A stretch of DNA of 64,000 bases from Lycocorax pyrrhopterus obiensis (GCA_014706295.1 JACSVZ010000011.1:13484163-13548162); one strand, 5' to 3'. Counted from the first letter of the stretch, positions 22,677 to 33,990 are shown. Notes: a model not told the origin generated them from the letters alone. Program-made: numbers and translations.

Positions 22677-23340
22677 GTGGCTTTATCCTTTATGGATCGA
22701 GAAAGGGGAGCCTGTGGGCAGGAGCAGCATCTCTTCCTGCTGCTGTGGCCCCGTGGGGGCTGCAGGGATCCCAGGGCACTCCCTCCTTCTTTTCCCACCA
22801 TCAACTCCCCAAGCTCTCCAGAGCTGGCTCCATCCCATCCTAGACCCACACAGCACTGCTCCATTCTTCCAATCACCCAGTACTCAGAGAGATCTCATGC
22901 TGGATGATGAGGATAGACAAGGGTATTATTTGGGGGTGCATCTGAAAGGAGGGAGAAAGAGGATGGATAGAAAAGGAAGAGGCACAGGAGAGCTGGAGGG
23001 AAAGAAGTTCAGGCTGGGTTTGAAACTGCGGGCTCAGGAGTGGCTCCAGGCTGAGAGGGTGGGAAGCTATTGAAGGCACCCTGAGTGTGGTTAACTCTCA
23101 TGGGGATGTGCAGCACCCTCCACCTGCCTTCTAGCATGCCCAGACCTTCCCTCACCTTTGGGTGTTCATCATCCCTGTCCTTACTCCCTTCTGTGCCTGC
23201 CCTGAGCTCCATTCCGGGCCCCGGCCCACCCCAGCTCAGGCGGATGCTCCCTTGAAGCCACCCCTGGTGCCAGGGAAGCCATCCCTGGCCCTCTGACTGG
23301 GGGGACAGTGATGTTTTTGCAACGACGCTGCACCCGCATC
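22677..23340. other. Intergenic gap between tRNA-Lys and SNRK paralogue 3' end
   Basis: GC-rich, purine-pyrimidine-biased sequence. It contains tRNA downstream flank and possible distal 3' UTR of the minus-strand kinase gene. No gene or repeat family was recognised. Confidence 0.5.
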
Positions 23341-23355
23341 AACCCACGAGCTTAT

Positions 23356-24001
23356 TTTATTGTCCTTACAAACTTTGCTTCCCAGCGGCTCCGATCCTTC
23401 CACGCGCATGCGCCACGGCTCAGGCTGAGCTCCGGCCCACGCCTCCGTCGTCATTCATTTCTTGCCAGCAAGAAAACAAAGAGATAATAAATAGGAAGCT
23501 TATTTGCCGGGAAGGCCCAGGGAACGGCCTGGGGTCACGGGCTGGGCTGTGCCTGGCCCCGGCCGGGGCCGGCGGGGGGGCTGCAGGCAGGACAGCCCAG
23601 CCCCGGGCCATGCACACTGTGGGGCTGGGGCACTGGGGGGTCTTGGGGGGATATAGCAATCTCTATTTAATTACATTAAAATAGACTATTTAAAAAAATT
23701 ATTTCTAGTAGTTAAAAAAGTGTCGTAGTCCATCCCAGCCCAGCAGAGTCATGGAGCTGTCCCAGGGGTTTGGGGATGCACTGGCTGGTGCAGGGATGGA
23801 CCCCAGTCTGCTTCACCCTGGGCAGGCCTGTGCGGGGGATGGTCTGTCACAGTGGGTTCCAGGGGTGGGTGCTGGCAGGGTGGCCACCGCGGGTGACAAA
23901 GCAGGGCACTGTGCCCCCCGCCAGCCCCACAGCCACCGGCAGACCAAAGGCAGGGGAGTGGGCGCCCTCCGAGACCCCACAGCAGGGCCAGTCCCAGGGC
24001 C
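23356..24001 (-). other. Probable 3' UTR of the SNRK paralogue
   Basis: Minus-strand sequence after the kinase stop runs through an AT-rich island with ATTAAA at 23671-23666, then to AATAAA at 23361-23356. Either could direct cleavage. The abrupt AT-rich island (about 23640-23725) inside GC-rich DNA is typical of a 3' UTR end. Confidence 0.4.
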
Positions 24002-27000
24002 TTAAATGACATGGCAGCAGTTGAACTGCCCCAGCGAGAGGAGGCCCTCCTTGGAGCCCGGCCGGAGTTTGAAGGCCAGGGCTTTCTCGCAGAGCGGGAA
24101 CTGCAGGAGCCTGTCCCGCAGGCTGCCCCCTTTGCTCTTGCCCGGGTCCAGCTTGATGACACTCTCTGCGCCCCCTTCAAGGCCTGAGCTCTCCACCGAC
24201 TGCTGGGCCGGGCTGGTCTGTTCCCCCTGCACTGGGGGCGTGTCTGCAGGACTTGGGAGGGTGGCAGGGGTCGTCTCTGCCCCCAATACCTGGGAAACTC
24301 CAGCAGAGCTGCTCTGAGGTGACAGGACAGCTCCCCTTTCCTCGGGGAACTCTGCCGAGGAGCCCCCAAGCTCTGTCTCCTCCTCCCTCCTCGGGGGCTC
24401 AGCTCCATTTCCCCGCAGCACCAGGGGCCCGCGGGCCCCGCTCACTCCCTTCCCAAACCAGGCCGCCCCCGAGCGCCCGCTCCGGCCCCCCAGCTCCACC
24501 CTCGGCCCCCAGACCTCCCCGCGGCCGGCCGGGCGGTGGGCGCGCAGGAAGGCTCGCATCTGCTCCTGATTCAGCGAGCTGCTCTTCCTCTCCATGGCGC
24601 TGGGCCTCTCCTCCTCCTCCTCGTCCTCCTCTTCCTCCTCACAGATCTGCTGCAGGGCCGGGGTGCTCTTGGTGATGGTGGTGTCAACGGCGGGGACCTT
24701 CAGCAGGGTCCCGGTGGGCTGCCGGCCGCCAGTGTCCCCTCCGGGGGGCAGCCGGGACCCCCCGACGAGGCCGCCTGTCTCTGTGAAGGGCAGGAGGCTG
24801 CCGGCGCTGCCCACAGAGCCAAATGTGTCTGACAAGTTGGGCCTGAGAAAGGGGAGAGAGGGAGGTGTCAGTACCCAGCTGGGCATCACAAGGGCTGTGG
24901 CAAGGAAAAGGACAGGGAACCGGCCAAGACCCTCCACTGGGGATGCAGGATGGTGGGGAGGGGGACACGGGAGAGGGGGCAGCAGGAAGGCTCACCTGCT
25001 CTGCACCTCCTTGGCCAGGTTATAGACAAGGCTGAGGCGGTGGCCCTGCTTCTCCTGCTTCTCCCGCAGCATCCTCTCCGCCAGCAGGAAATATGTGGCC
25101 GTGATGTGGTTGTAGCGGTCGGCTTCCAGCGCCCTGTGTGGGACCGAGGGAGTTGCATCAGCACACAAGGGACATGCTTGGAGGGACCCCCAGAGGCCTT
25201 TGAAGGGTCTCCCACCCTGGCATCCCGTCACTCACTCCTGGATGGTGTCCCGATCCGCGATGTTCCCACACATCATGGCCTGGAGGATGATCTCGTGCTC
25301 CTCCTCAGACACGCGCTTGTGGGAGGTGAGGGGCAGCAGGGAGCGGCTGGCAGGGGACGGGTCCACCCCCTGCAGCCACGTGTGGCCCTCGATCTGCTCC
25401 AGGGACGCTCGTTGCTTTGGGTCCCGCTGCAGCATCCTGGAGATGAGACTGGGGGAAAGGAGTGATGCTGCAACCCTGCAGCACTGTGTGAACCCCAAAG
25501 TAAGCAGCTTTACCCACTCTTTCCCACCTCAGCTCCCAGGCATCTGCCAGAGCTGGGGCACCCACCCCGGGGCAGCAACTCAGGGTCTGGGGGGTACAGT
25601 GAGGGGGTGGTGCTCACTCAGCGCACTGTGCCGAGACGTGCGGGGGGACGGTGTAGCGGCAGTCCATGATCATGGTGAGGGTCTCGCTGTCATTGGCCTC
25701 CTGGAAGGGGGGGTGGCCGCACACCAGCATGTAGAGGATGACCCCCAGGCTCCAGATGTCTGCAAGAAACAGCAGCAGCAGTTCAGGTTGCACTCACCGT
25801 GGCCCAGGAGAGATTCCCCACCGCACGGACCCTGGGAGGGGCGGCGCCACCAGCCCCCAGTGCTGATCCAGCAGACACCAGGGCTCACTGGGATGTTCCT
25901 TGGAGGTAACAGCTCCCAGGTCTTGCCCCATGGACAGGGGGACCACACTCCCACCAAGGCAGGGAAGGACCTTCCCATCCCCACATCCGAGCAGGTCTCA
26001 AGGGACTTCACCAAAGCAGTTGAGGTGTTATCACCTTGTCCAGGCAGGGACAGGAAGGCCAGCCCTGAGCTCTGCCCTCTCCCCTCTCCCCCCTAGTCAC
26101 ACACCCATCCACAGCATGGTTTCATGTCATTCCTCAGCTTCCTGGTTCCCAAATCCCACCACAACCATCCTGGCACTGGGCTGTGCCTTAGGAGACACTA
26201 CAGCAATGGGAGAGGGACCTAGCACCGATGTGGGCTCTCCAGCTGCATGGGGACCAGCTGGAGCAGGATCACTGCCCTGTCCTGGGGACAGGGATGGAGC
26301 TAGAAGCATCTTCACTGGCTCCTCCTGCTCAGAACACAAATTCCTGCAGATGTGCGGGTTTAGGATGCTGAGCATGCCCTGGGGCTCTCTGTTAATACCT
26401 TCAGCTGCTTAAGTCAAGTGTTCGAAAATTTCTCATCTGCGTCGGTTTTCTCCCTTCATTTCCCTTTGCAGCGCCACCAGCTTATTTTTCTACCGCCTCC
26501 ATAAGCTATCCTTGTTCTCAGCTCGGGATCTGCCTTTCCCTGAGCCAACGCTGGGCTTTTGCCTTTAAGGGCTCATGTTTTGCTTTGCTAAATCCTCCTG
26601 CCCTAATTCCAGCCAGACAGCCAGCTCGGATCCTGCTTCCCTCCCACGTCCCCTCTGTCACAGCAGAGCCTCTTGGAGCCCCCAGCCCAGCTCCCTGTGC
26701 CCTGGGACAGTCTCCCCAGACCCCTGCACCCTGGCCAGGGAAGGAAGGGCACTGGGAGCCATGGAGAGGAAGTGGCTCTCAGGGCGGGGATGGAGCAAAG
26801 GAAACTTTCGGAGCTCCTCCACCCAAATAGCAGCATCCCGAGCAGATTTCCTTCCGGCCTCACCCCGCCAAGTAACCACCAGCGCCAGACTGCTGGCAGC
26901 TGTATCCTCACACTGCTTCTCCTGGCGGATGCCACGCCAGGCTCACAGCCTGCTTGGGCTTTTTCCCTTCTCCAGCAACCATCACTCTGTGGGATCTCTG

Positions 27001-27813
27001 TGGATGCTGGGATGGTCTCTCTCCGCAGGGAGGACCCTGCTGTGCCAGGGCAGGGCTGGGCAGCCAGGCACCCAAGGGACAGGCTTGCTCCTTGCAGGGA
27101 CGGCAGTGCCACCATGTGCTCCTAGTGTAAGGGGCCAAGTGGGAGGTAGTACCCAGCTGGCAGAACCATGCTCCAGGCAAGGGACAGAAGGGAGGCAGGT
27201 CCCCAGGGCACCCACAGCCCTTACCAACAGCCGGGGCATCGTACTCGTCCCCAAGCAGGATCTCTGGTGCCGAGTACGCCAGGGAGCCGCAGCTGGTAGT
27301 GAGCATCTTGCCGGGCTGGAAGCGGTTGCTGAAGCCAAAGTCAGTGAGTTTGACCACCCCTTGCTCCTGGAAGAAGACCACGTTCTCGGGCTTGAGGTCG
27401 CGGTGCACCACGTGGAGCTTGTGGCAATAAGAGATGGCATGGACGATCTGGGCGAAGTAGTGCTTGGCCCGCGGCTCGGTCAGGCCGCCCTCGTGCCGCA
27501 TGATGTGGTCAAACATGTCCCCGCCGTCGCCCAGCTCCAGGATGAGGTAGAGCTTGGCGTGGGTGTCGATGACCTCGTAGAGGCGCACCACGTTGGGGTG
27601 CTGCACCAGCTTCATGCAGCGCACCTCCTGCAGGAGCTGCCCCGCCGCCTCCCCCGCCAGCTTGCTCTTGTCGATCACCTTGACGGCCACGCGCTGCCCA
27701 GTGAAGACGTGCCGGGCCAGCTTCACCACTGCAAAGTGGCCCTTGCCCAGGGTGCGCTCCAGGTCGTACAGCCCCGCGATCTTGCCCTCGCCGCAGCCCT
27801 GTGCCCCGGCCAT
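24002..27813 (-). CDS. SNRK-related serine/threonine kinase paralogue (complete, 5 coding exons, 640 aa)
   Basis: An SNF1/AMPK-related protein kinase, a second SNRK gene ('SNRK2-like'). Minus-strand coding exons: 27813-27225, 25759-25618, 25448-25236, 25133-24996 and 24842-24002 (stop TAA 24004-24002), all GT-AG, 1923 nt. Kinase domain about residues 16-270: glycine loop GKGHFAVVK (23-31), catalytic Lys45, HRD 137-139, DFG 158-160, activation loop [14 protein letters not shown] (171-184). Thr173 stands at the LKB1-phosphorylated position of human SNRK. A UBA-like region follows, with [19 protein letters not shown]. The last exon holds an acidic run ([11 protein letters not shown]), a Ser-rich variable region and a terminal block ending CCHVI, matching SNRK's own C-terminus. 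It differs from SNRK by an alanine/glycine-rich start and a shorter tail (human SNRK 765 aa). The true SNRK gene is elsewhere, so this is a paralogue, probably a whole-genome-duplication copy. Confidence 0.9.
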
Positions 27814-27846
27814 GGCGGTGTCGTCAGGTGGGGACAGGCATCAGGC

Positions 27847-28742
27847 GCTGTGGGATGGAGGAGATGCTGAGCAATGTGGGGTGAGGGATGGGGTACCCCC
27901 TAATACCAGGTCCTCCAGCACCACTGACACCAGGACTGCCAGGACATCAGAGTCCCCAGCAGCCTGTGCACCCCTGACACTCCACCTCCCAGTCCCCATC
28001 CTGGGACCTTGACAGCCACCTGTATCCCCGCCTCCAGTTCCTAGTACTCTGGAGATATCCATACTTCCATCTTCCATCTCCTGAGTATCCTAGGGTACCC
28101 CATAATCCCCATGTCCAGGTCCCCAGCATCCTGAGCACTCCAACACCCTCCCTTTTAGTTCCCAGCATCCTGGACATCCCGATACACCCCTCTACTTCAC
28201 AGCACCCCAGGACATCCTGATACCCTCTCCTCCAGGTGTCCAGAACTGCAGCATTTTGGGCACCTCAATACCCCTGCCGCCAGTCCCTCATCACCCTGAG
28301 CATCCGCATACCCCCCTCTCCTGGTTCCCAGCAGCCTGAGCACTCCATACTCCTACCTCCAAATTGCCAGCACCCCTGTCACCCTATAATCCCAGACCCC
28401 AGTATCCTGGGCACCCCAATAATACCAACCTCCAGGTATTCGGCATACTGGCTACCCCAGTATGCTCACCTTCACTACCCAGCACCTTTGGGCACCCCCA
28501 CACTTCCATCTCCAGTCCCCAGCACACCGGGCCAGCCCCATATCGCCAACCTTCAGGTCTCCAGCACCCCTGTCACTCCCGTATCCCCATCTCCAATCCC
28601 CAACATCCGTGCCACCCCCATGCCCTCACCTCCAGACCTCAGCACCCTGGGCACCCCCATGCTCCCCCTCCAGCGCCCCGGGCACCCCGACACCCACCCC
28701 AGCCCCTGTCACCCGGTGCGCCCCGGCGGAGCCGCACTCACC
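27847..28742 (-). repeat. Degenerate C-rich minisatellite within the first intron of the SNRK paralogue
   Basis: The intron between the 5' non-coding exon (donor after 28742, GTGAGT) and the coding exon (acceptor before 27847, CCACAG) consists, from about 27,890 to 28,720, of diverged tandem units. Each unit is about 40 bp with a core like CAGCACCCTGGGCACCCC, then a variable stretch containing ATACCCCCA and CTCCAG. Copies have drifted and phase slips occur. The plus strand is strongly C-rich. Confidence 0.7.
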
Positions 28743-28860
28743 GGGGCGCGGAGCTGCGACCGCCGGGGCTGCGGTGCCCGGGCGCGCCCGCCCCGCTGAC
28801 GTCAGGGCGGCTCCGGGATCGCGCCTTAAAGGGCCCGGCCCGGCGGGGCTGAGGCCGGGG
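28743..28860 (-). promoter_or_regulatory. Promoter / 5' non-coding exon region of the SNRK paralogue, with CRE
   Basis: A CpG-rich block lies upstream of the non-coding exon donor at 28742/28741. It contains the full palindromic cAMP-response element TGACGTCA (28797-28804), adjacent GC boxes, and no TATA box. The exact start site is not determinable. Spliced 5' UTR from 27847 carries a short upstream ATG (five codons) before the main start at 27813. Confidence 0.5.
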
Positions 28861-30586
28861 CGATGGTCATCGCAGCTCCTGAGAGGCAGCTCCCGCGGCC
28901 CGGCTCGTTATTGCCTGTTTGGGGTAGCGGGGACTCGGCTGGCCTTAGCGGTAACGAGGGCTGGTGATGAGCTAAATGAGCCGCCCGCCTGCCTGGATGC
29001 TTCCAGGAGGAGAGGGAGAGCCCCCAGCCCGGGCTTGTCTCCCGAGGGCCCGCCGTTGGGAGCTCCTTCCTGGGATGCCCGTTCACGGGCATCTCTGTTG
29101 TGCCACTGACCCACTCCATCGCCCGCTCCCACCCTCGCTGGAGTCTGAACCATTGAGCCGGGAGCGCAGCCCTGGCCCCCCTTTCCCCCTCGCTTTAAGC
29201 CCTCTTTTCCTGGAAGCGGCCCGGCGAGCGGCCGGCCGCCTCATTTAGCTCGTTACTGGCCATCGGGATGCGCACAAAACAGATGTTGCTCCTGCAGATT
29301 AAAAAGCTCTCAGCGCGGCCTCCCTCGTTCCCGCTAATGCCTTCCCAGAAGTCCTGGCCCGCGGCCCCGCCGGCTGCAAACAGGCCCTAATGAGCTGTGC
29401 TGAGGTCTCCGGGCGGGGGCTGGTGTCAGCGGGGACCGGGGCAGCGTGGACTGCGGACCCGGAGTCCCCAGGGCTGGGGCTGGAGGAGCTGGGGCTGGAT
29501 GGGACGCTCGGCATCCACCTGAGCCTTGGGAATGGAAAGGGCTGCCAAAGCTGCCTCTTAGCCAAGATGAGTCTGTCCAGGCATGTGGGGTGCAGGAGGC
29601 ATCCAGGTGCTGTGGCAGGGGTCCTGACTGGGTGTTGTGCATTGGGGCACCCAGATGGGTGCTGAGTGTTTCCAGCAGCCACTTGCAGCCGGAGAAAATG
29701 ACACAAGGCAGATGCTCTCCTCACTGGTCCTGTGCCTGCTCAGCCTGTCCCTCAAATGCAGCAGGAATCAGATCACGCCAGGACAGGGGATATAGGAGCA
29801 GATGAAGCCTGCAAAGAGCCCCAGGAGTGGTGCTGCAGCCAGGAGCAGTGGCTCACACTCTGCTGGGGATGTGCTTGGAGGCCTGGGGGGTCCTCCAGGT
29901 TTAGGAGTAGCCTGGTGAGGGCAGAGCCTGGGCTGCCAGCCTTCCCTGCTGGGTATGTCACAGCCTGCTGAACCCTTCCTATTATGTCTTATTCCTCCAA
30001 CTCCTTGCAGGGCTGAAGCCACTCAAGGCCACAAGTGTTCCCCTAAAGAGCCTGGCTCTGGGGACATGCAGGTTTTCCAAATGAGACATGAGTAAGAGAT
30101 GCAGTTATCACAGGTGGAAGCCTGGAGAATCTGCAGATGGTGAGTGGTCAGGGGCTGGAGGACTTCTGGAGGCTCTGCACTATGACTGGATGCTTGCCAG
30201 GAGATACAGATAGGCAACATTCCATTTGAAAACCAGTCAAGCTTGGTGTGGTTTTGGTGAGGAGAATGTAGCCCTGTTATTTCTCTATTTGGGAACTAGG
30301 AGATGTCCTCAGGCTGCAGCCTCAGTGCTGGAAAGGGAAGTGGGCTGGAAAGGGAACTGGTCTGCAAGGACAGTGGGGATCGCTTCCAAGAAACTTGGGA
30401 GTTTGGAGCTAACAGGGATCTGCTCCTTCCTGCAGCTGTGCAAGACACAAAGCAGGAGTCGCCCCTCCCATGCATCGCCCCACTGGCCGCCTCTTTATCC
30501 AGACAAAGCCCGTTTTCCAGAGACTCCCACCTACCTGGTAGTTAGCGGAGTCATGTGGCTGCAGCACTTAATTAATAAAAGGCCGA
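28860..30586. other. Intergenic gap between SNRK paralogue promoter and AGRP
   Basis: GC-rich sequence shared between two divergent genes. The part near 29200-29400 has scattered TAAT cores (TTAGCTCGTTA, GCTAATGC, CCTAATGAG) and may be regulatory. The rest shows no gene, repeat or RNA that I can support. Confidence 0.5.
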
Positions 30587-30592
30587 TATAAA
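30587..30592 (+). promoter_or_regulatory. AGRP TATA box
   Basis: TATAAA lies in GCCGATATAAATCCC, preceded by an AT-rich stretch (TTAATTAATAAAA, about 30569-30581) and a CATGTG E-box (30553-30558). It stands about 30 bp upstream of the inferred start of the non-coding exon. Such a TATA promoter fits the tissue-restricted expression of AGRP. Confidence 0.65.
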
Positions 30593-30616
30593 TCCCAGTA
30601 AGCATGGGGGGAGGAC

Positions 30617-30696
30617 ACTGAGGCAGAGAGCGGTAGCGGCGCTTCCAGCGAGCTCGGTGGAGCAGCGAACGGCGGTCCCCCTCTCTGCTCGGAGAG
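30617..30696 (+). other. AGRP: AGRP 5' non-coding exon
   Basis: Predicted exon from about 30 bp after the TATA box to a GTCAGT donor (exon end 30696). The intron then runs to an acceptor before the ATG exon, either CACAG at 31496 or CCCAG at 31508. Mammalian AGRP also begins with a non-coding exon. The start is inferred. Confidence 0.5.
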
Positions 30697-31512
30697 GTCA
30701 GTGCTTACTATGGGAAGGGTCTTGGGAGTGTGCGGGATGTAACGCTCATGGCTGTGGGGCTCCCCACAGTGCAGAGGGGTCTCTCCCAGAAAAGAGCTGG
30801 GTGGTTTTGTGGGATGGGGAGATGAGGAGTGGCCAGCATTGGGCGGCTGGAGATAGGTTTGGAACCTCAAGGCTGCCCAAGTAGAAGGTACAGGGCTTCC
30901 CAGGATTTGGCTGATAGCAGCAACTGAGATATCACCTCCTGGCCCCTTTTCTTTTGCTCCCTAAGAAGTCACCTACTTTTTAGAGCCTTCAGGCCCCCAA
31001 AGCCCACAGCCCAACTCTGCAGCTTCTCCTGTCCCCCAGCCATGTGTGCTGTGGTCTTTCTCCCTGGCCAGCACACAGATTCTAGTGACAATTCCGGGCT
31101 CAGAGCCCAGCAGGAGCCGTGTCAGATGTTTTGGCCACACACTCTGCACCTCAATGGTCTGGTGGGGCAGAAGAACCTGAACTGCCGCAAAAAAGATCAA
31201 ATCTCAGTCCATTCTCTGCTGGTCATCCCTTTCTGTAGGGAGATCATGAATGTGCTCACATGTGGGGTGCCCCACAGCACATGAGATAGATTTGGGGGGT
31301 CCTGCTCGCAGGTGTCCGTGGGCCAAAAAAAAGACTCTCAAGTCCAAGGGAGCAAACAGCTGGGAGCAGTGGCTGTGCTGGCAGATGCTGCCCCTTGCTG
31401 ACACAGCACTTCTCGGGCTGTGGGGGTGACGGCAGTGGAGGGGACAGGCCAGGCTGCCAGCAGGTGGGCTGATGCTGGCCGGGCCCCTCTGCACAGGTTG
31501 TCCCCCAGGATC

Positions 31513-32850
31513 ATGCTGAACGTGCTGCTGCTGTGCTGTGGGCTGCTGCAGGGGATCCAGGCTGTCCTGGATCTCAGGACTGCTGACCTCAGCTGTGGCC
31601 ACCTGCAGAAGGCAAGTGGCGTGCTGGAGGGGGTGGACAGAGCCCGCCATGCCAGCCTGCAGCGGAAAGTCAAGGAGGTGTCTGCAGAGCCGGCAGGTGA
31701 GTCCTGTGGCCACCTGCTCTTCACTGACCCCCACCAGCTGCTCGCTGGAAAGCCCAGCGCCCCAAAACTGAAGGGGGATCCCACATCCAGAGTTAGGAGA
31801 TCCCCTTAAAGCAGCACAGCTTCTCCTGGCCCTGGCTAGTGAGAGCAGCCTGGCAGCCCACAGGGAGTGGGGCCTTTTTTTTTTGTGGGGACACATGAGC
31901 AAAGGGAGAAGAATCAGCTGACGCACCAGCAGCCTCCTTGTCCAGCCTCTCTGTATCTCGCAGGAGCTCTCCCAAGGCTGGGGTTTGAGCAGATGGCCCT
32001 GGGGGTCCAAGAAGCTGATGGTGACCTTGTGCCGAGAGGCAGCCTGCTGGAACTACAGGTATGGCTCCCTGAGCTTTCTTACAAACACCGCAAAGAGCAG
32101 GGCGGCCTCAGGCCACAGCAGCCTTTTCTGTGTCCCTGGGAGCCCAGCATGGTGCTGCCTGGGATGGGACTATCTGTCCATCACCTGAGGAGCTGGGATG
32201 AGCTGAGGCTGCCCAGACCTACAAGGGGCTCCAGCACTCAAAGGAGAGTGGTCCAAGGCTGTGCTCCTGTAATCCATTTAATTAACCTCAAGCGCAGCCC
32301 AGGAAGCCTCTGCAGAGCAGGAGCTCGCTGGCCAGTGCCCTGTGTTGCCTGGCTCAGCTCCCGGTGCCTCTGTTTGGGCAGAAGGCACAGCACCATCCAG
32401 GCTGTGCTTGAAAATAAATGTGTGCAGAAAGGCCTTGAGACACCGTGGATGAGGCAGCAATGCCTGCAGAGTCCACAGGGTTCAGCAGTGATTTCCAACA
32501 GAAAATAGAGCCCGGAGTTGAACACAACAGAAGCCTCTGCTGCTGGCAATGCTAGGTTTCAGCAGCCACTCTTGGCTCTCTCCCACGCAGTTCTTTATTG
32601 CTGGCACAGTGGTCCAGGACCAGCTCTTCCCCTCCTCTTCCTCCTCTCTCCCCTGCAGGCATCATCCACAGAACTGCAAGCTGCAGGCCGTGAGGAGCGC
32701 TCCCCCCGCCGCTGCGTCCGTCTCCTGGAGTCCTGCCTCGGCCACCAGATCCCCTGCTGCGACCCCTGTGCCACCTGCTACTGCCGCTTCTTCAACGCCT
32801 TTTGCTACTGCAGGAAAATCAGCACCAACGTCCCCTGCGGCAAGAACTAA
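31513..32850 (+). CDS. AGRP: AGRP, agouti-related neuropeptide (complete, 3 coding exons, 156 aa)
   Basis: Secreted antagonist/inverse agonist of melanocortin receptors MC3R and MC4R; appetite-stimulating peptide of hypothalamic neurons. Coding exons 31513-31696, 31964-32058 and 32659-32850 (stop TAA 32848-32850), GT-AG, 471 nt. The signal peptide is about residues 1-17 (MLNVLLLCCGLLQGIQA). A poorly conserved propeptide follows, with GALPRLGFEQMALGVQEA as in other AGRPs. The C-terminal cystine-knot domain begins CVRLLESCLGHQIPCCDPC and has ten cysteines. The receptor-contact loop RFFNAF is encoded at 32785-32802. A basic SPRR directly precedes the first knot Cys. AGRP upstream of and in line with ATP6V0D1 is the pairing also seen in mammals. 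Exon 3 frame and start are secure. Confidence 0.97.
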
Positions 32851-32906
32851 CGCCCATGGGGCTGCCAGCTCCTCGCCCCTGTGTGTGCCTCCTTCTCTGC
32901 AGCTCC

Positions 32907-32912
32907 AATAAA
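32907..32912 (+). terminator. AGRP polyadenylation signal AATAAA
   Basis: Canonical hexamer 57 nt after the AGRP stop, giving a very short 3' UTR with cleavage expected near 32,930. Short AGRP 3' UTRs are normal. Confidence 0.8.
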
Positions 32913-32929
32913 CCAGCCCTTTGCAAAAG

Positions 32930-33990
32930 CCACTACGGAGTGGGAATGGTGTGATGTGTCCGCCTGGGCTCTCAGGGGAGAGGGGTGGCAGCAAGGTGAG
33001 GGTGGTCTGTGCACAGCTGGGCAGTGTCCACACTGCAGACATGTCCATGTCAAACCAAAATGCCTTTCCCGGCTACATAAGTGGTGTTTCAGTAGCAGGG
33101 GTGCCCCAGGTGGTGTTTTGGCTATGCTGCTGTTACCCATAAAATCGGGTTCGTTCCTTGGTGTGCACCGAGCCCATAGTGACACACTCCAGAGAGACAT
33201 CGATTGTTTATTTCAGAGCTGCCCCAGCCTGGGTGCTCAGTGCTGTTCCACAAATCCAGCACACCCCACCGGACTTTCCCTGCCATTATTTACGCTGAGA
33301 AGTTCAGGGTCAGTGATTTCCCAAGCACAGTCTATTAAGATCGGTTAGTAATTTGCGTAGAAATCACGTAACTGCAGGTAACTTCCACTCATGCTCAGGG
33401 GAAGGGTCTTCACCTGGGCAGGGTCTTTTTGACCCACAGGTGTGATTTTTAATGTTACAATGAACATAATTCAGCTCTAGGATACATGGACCTCGAGTAT
33501 TTCGCCAGGTTAACAATGTACACATTGACATATACCAACATCTTGACTTAGTACACCCTTAAAGCTTGTTCCAGGATATCCTTGAATGAGGGAGCTGGCT
33601 GCTGCCTGTTCCACTGATTAAGTCTCCTTTTTTCCTGATTAGGCTTGAAAGTATACAGAGGTGTTACATCAAAGAACATCCAGCTTTAAGATAACCTTGA
33701 CGTATCCCACATTTTGCAACACTTCTCCATCAAAATTATTTTATTTTGTTATAGAGCAGCTCCTGCATAGCCCTTTACCTGGCTAGGTATTTCCTGACTA
33801 GTAGGAGTGGTGTCTTGGCAGGAGGCGACACTGCGAGCCTTACTTGTGTTCTTCTTCTGCCTGTATCGCTCATGGTGGCTTAGATGTAGTGAAGGGGAAC
33901 CTCACGCTTGGCGCTGGGCAGCCGGGGTACGGCGGGCACGGAGTTATGGCAGCCGCCATCGCCTCAGGCCGTTCCCGCCCCGCAATGGCT
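32930..33990. other. Intergenic gap between AGRP and ATP6V0D1
   Basis: About 1 kb. The part from 33,280 to 33,800 is noticeably more AT-rich than the flanks and has sharp edges. It could be an old LTR or DNA-transposon fossil, but I recognise no family. The last 100 bp enter the CpG-rich ATP6V0D1 promoter. Confidence 0.5.

Noticed and set aside
24253..25465. Several 140-171-codon plus-strand frames
   Set aside because: Shadows of the kinase coding exons; poly-Ser and poly-Leu runs reflect the acidic GAG/GAA codon run on the other strand.
26575..27870. 431-codon plus-strand open frame
   Set aside because: It is the antisense shadow of the first coding exon of the SNRK paralogue, whose kinase motifs are unmistakable on the minus strand.
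31204..32010. 268-codon minus-strand open frame
   Set aside because: It lies antisense over AGRP exons 1-2 and introns, with no motif; AGRP explains the region.
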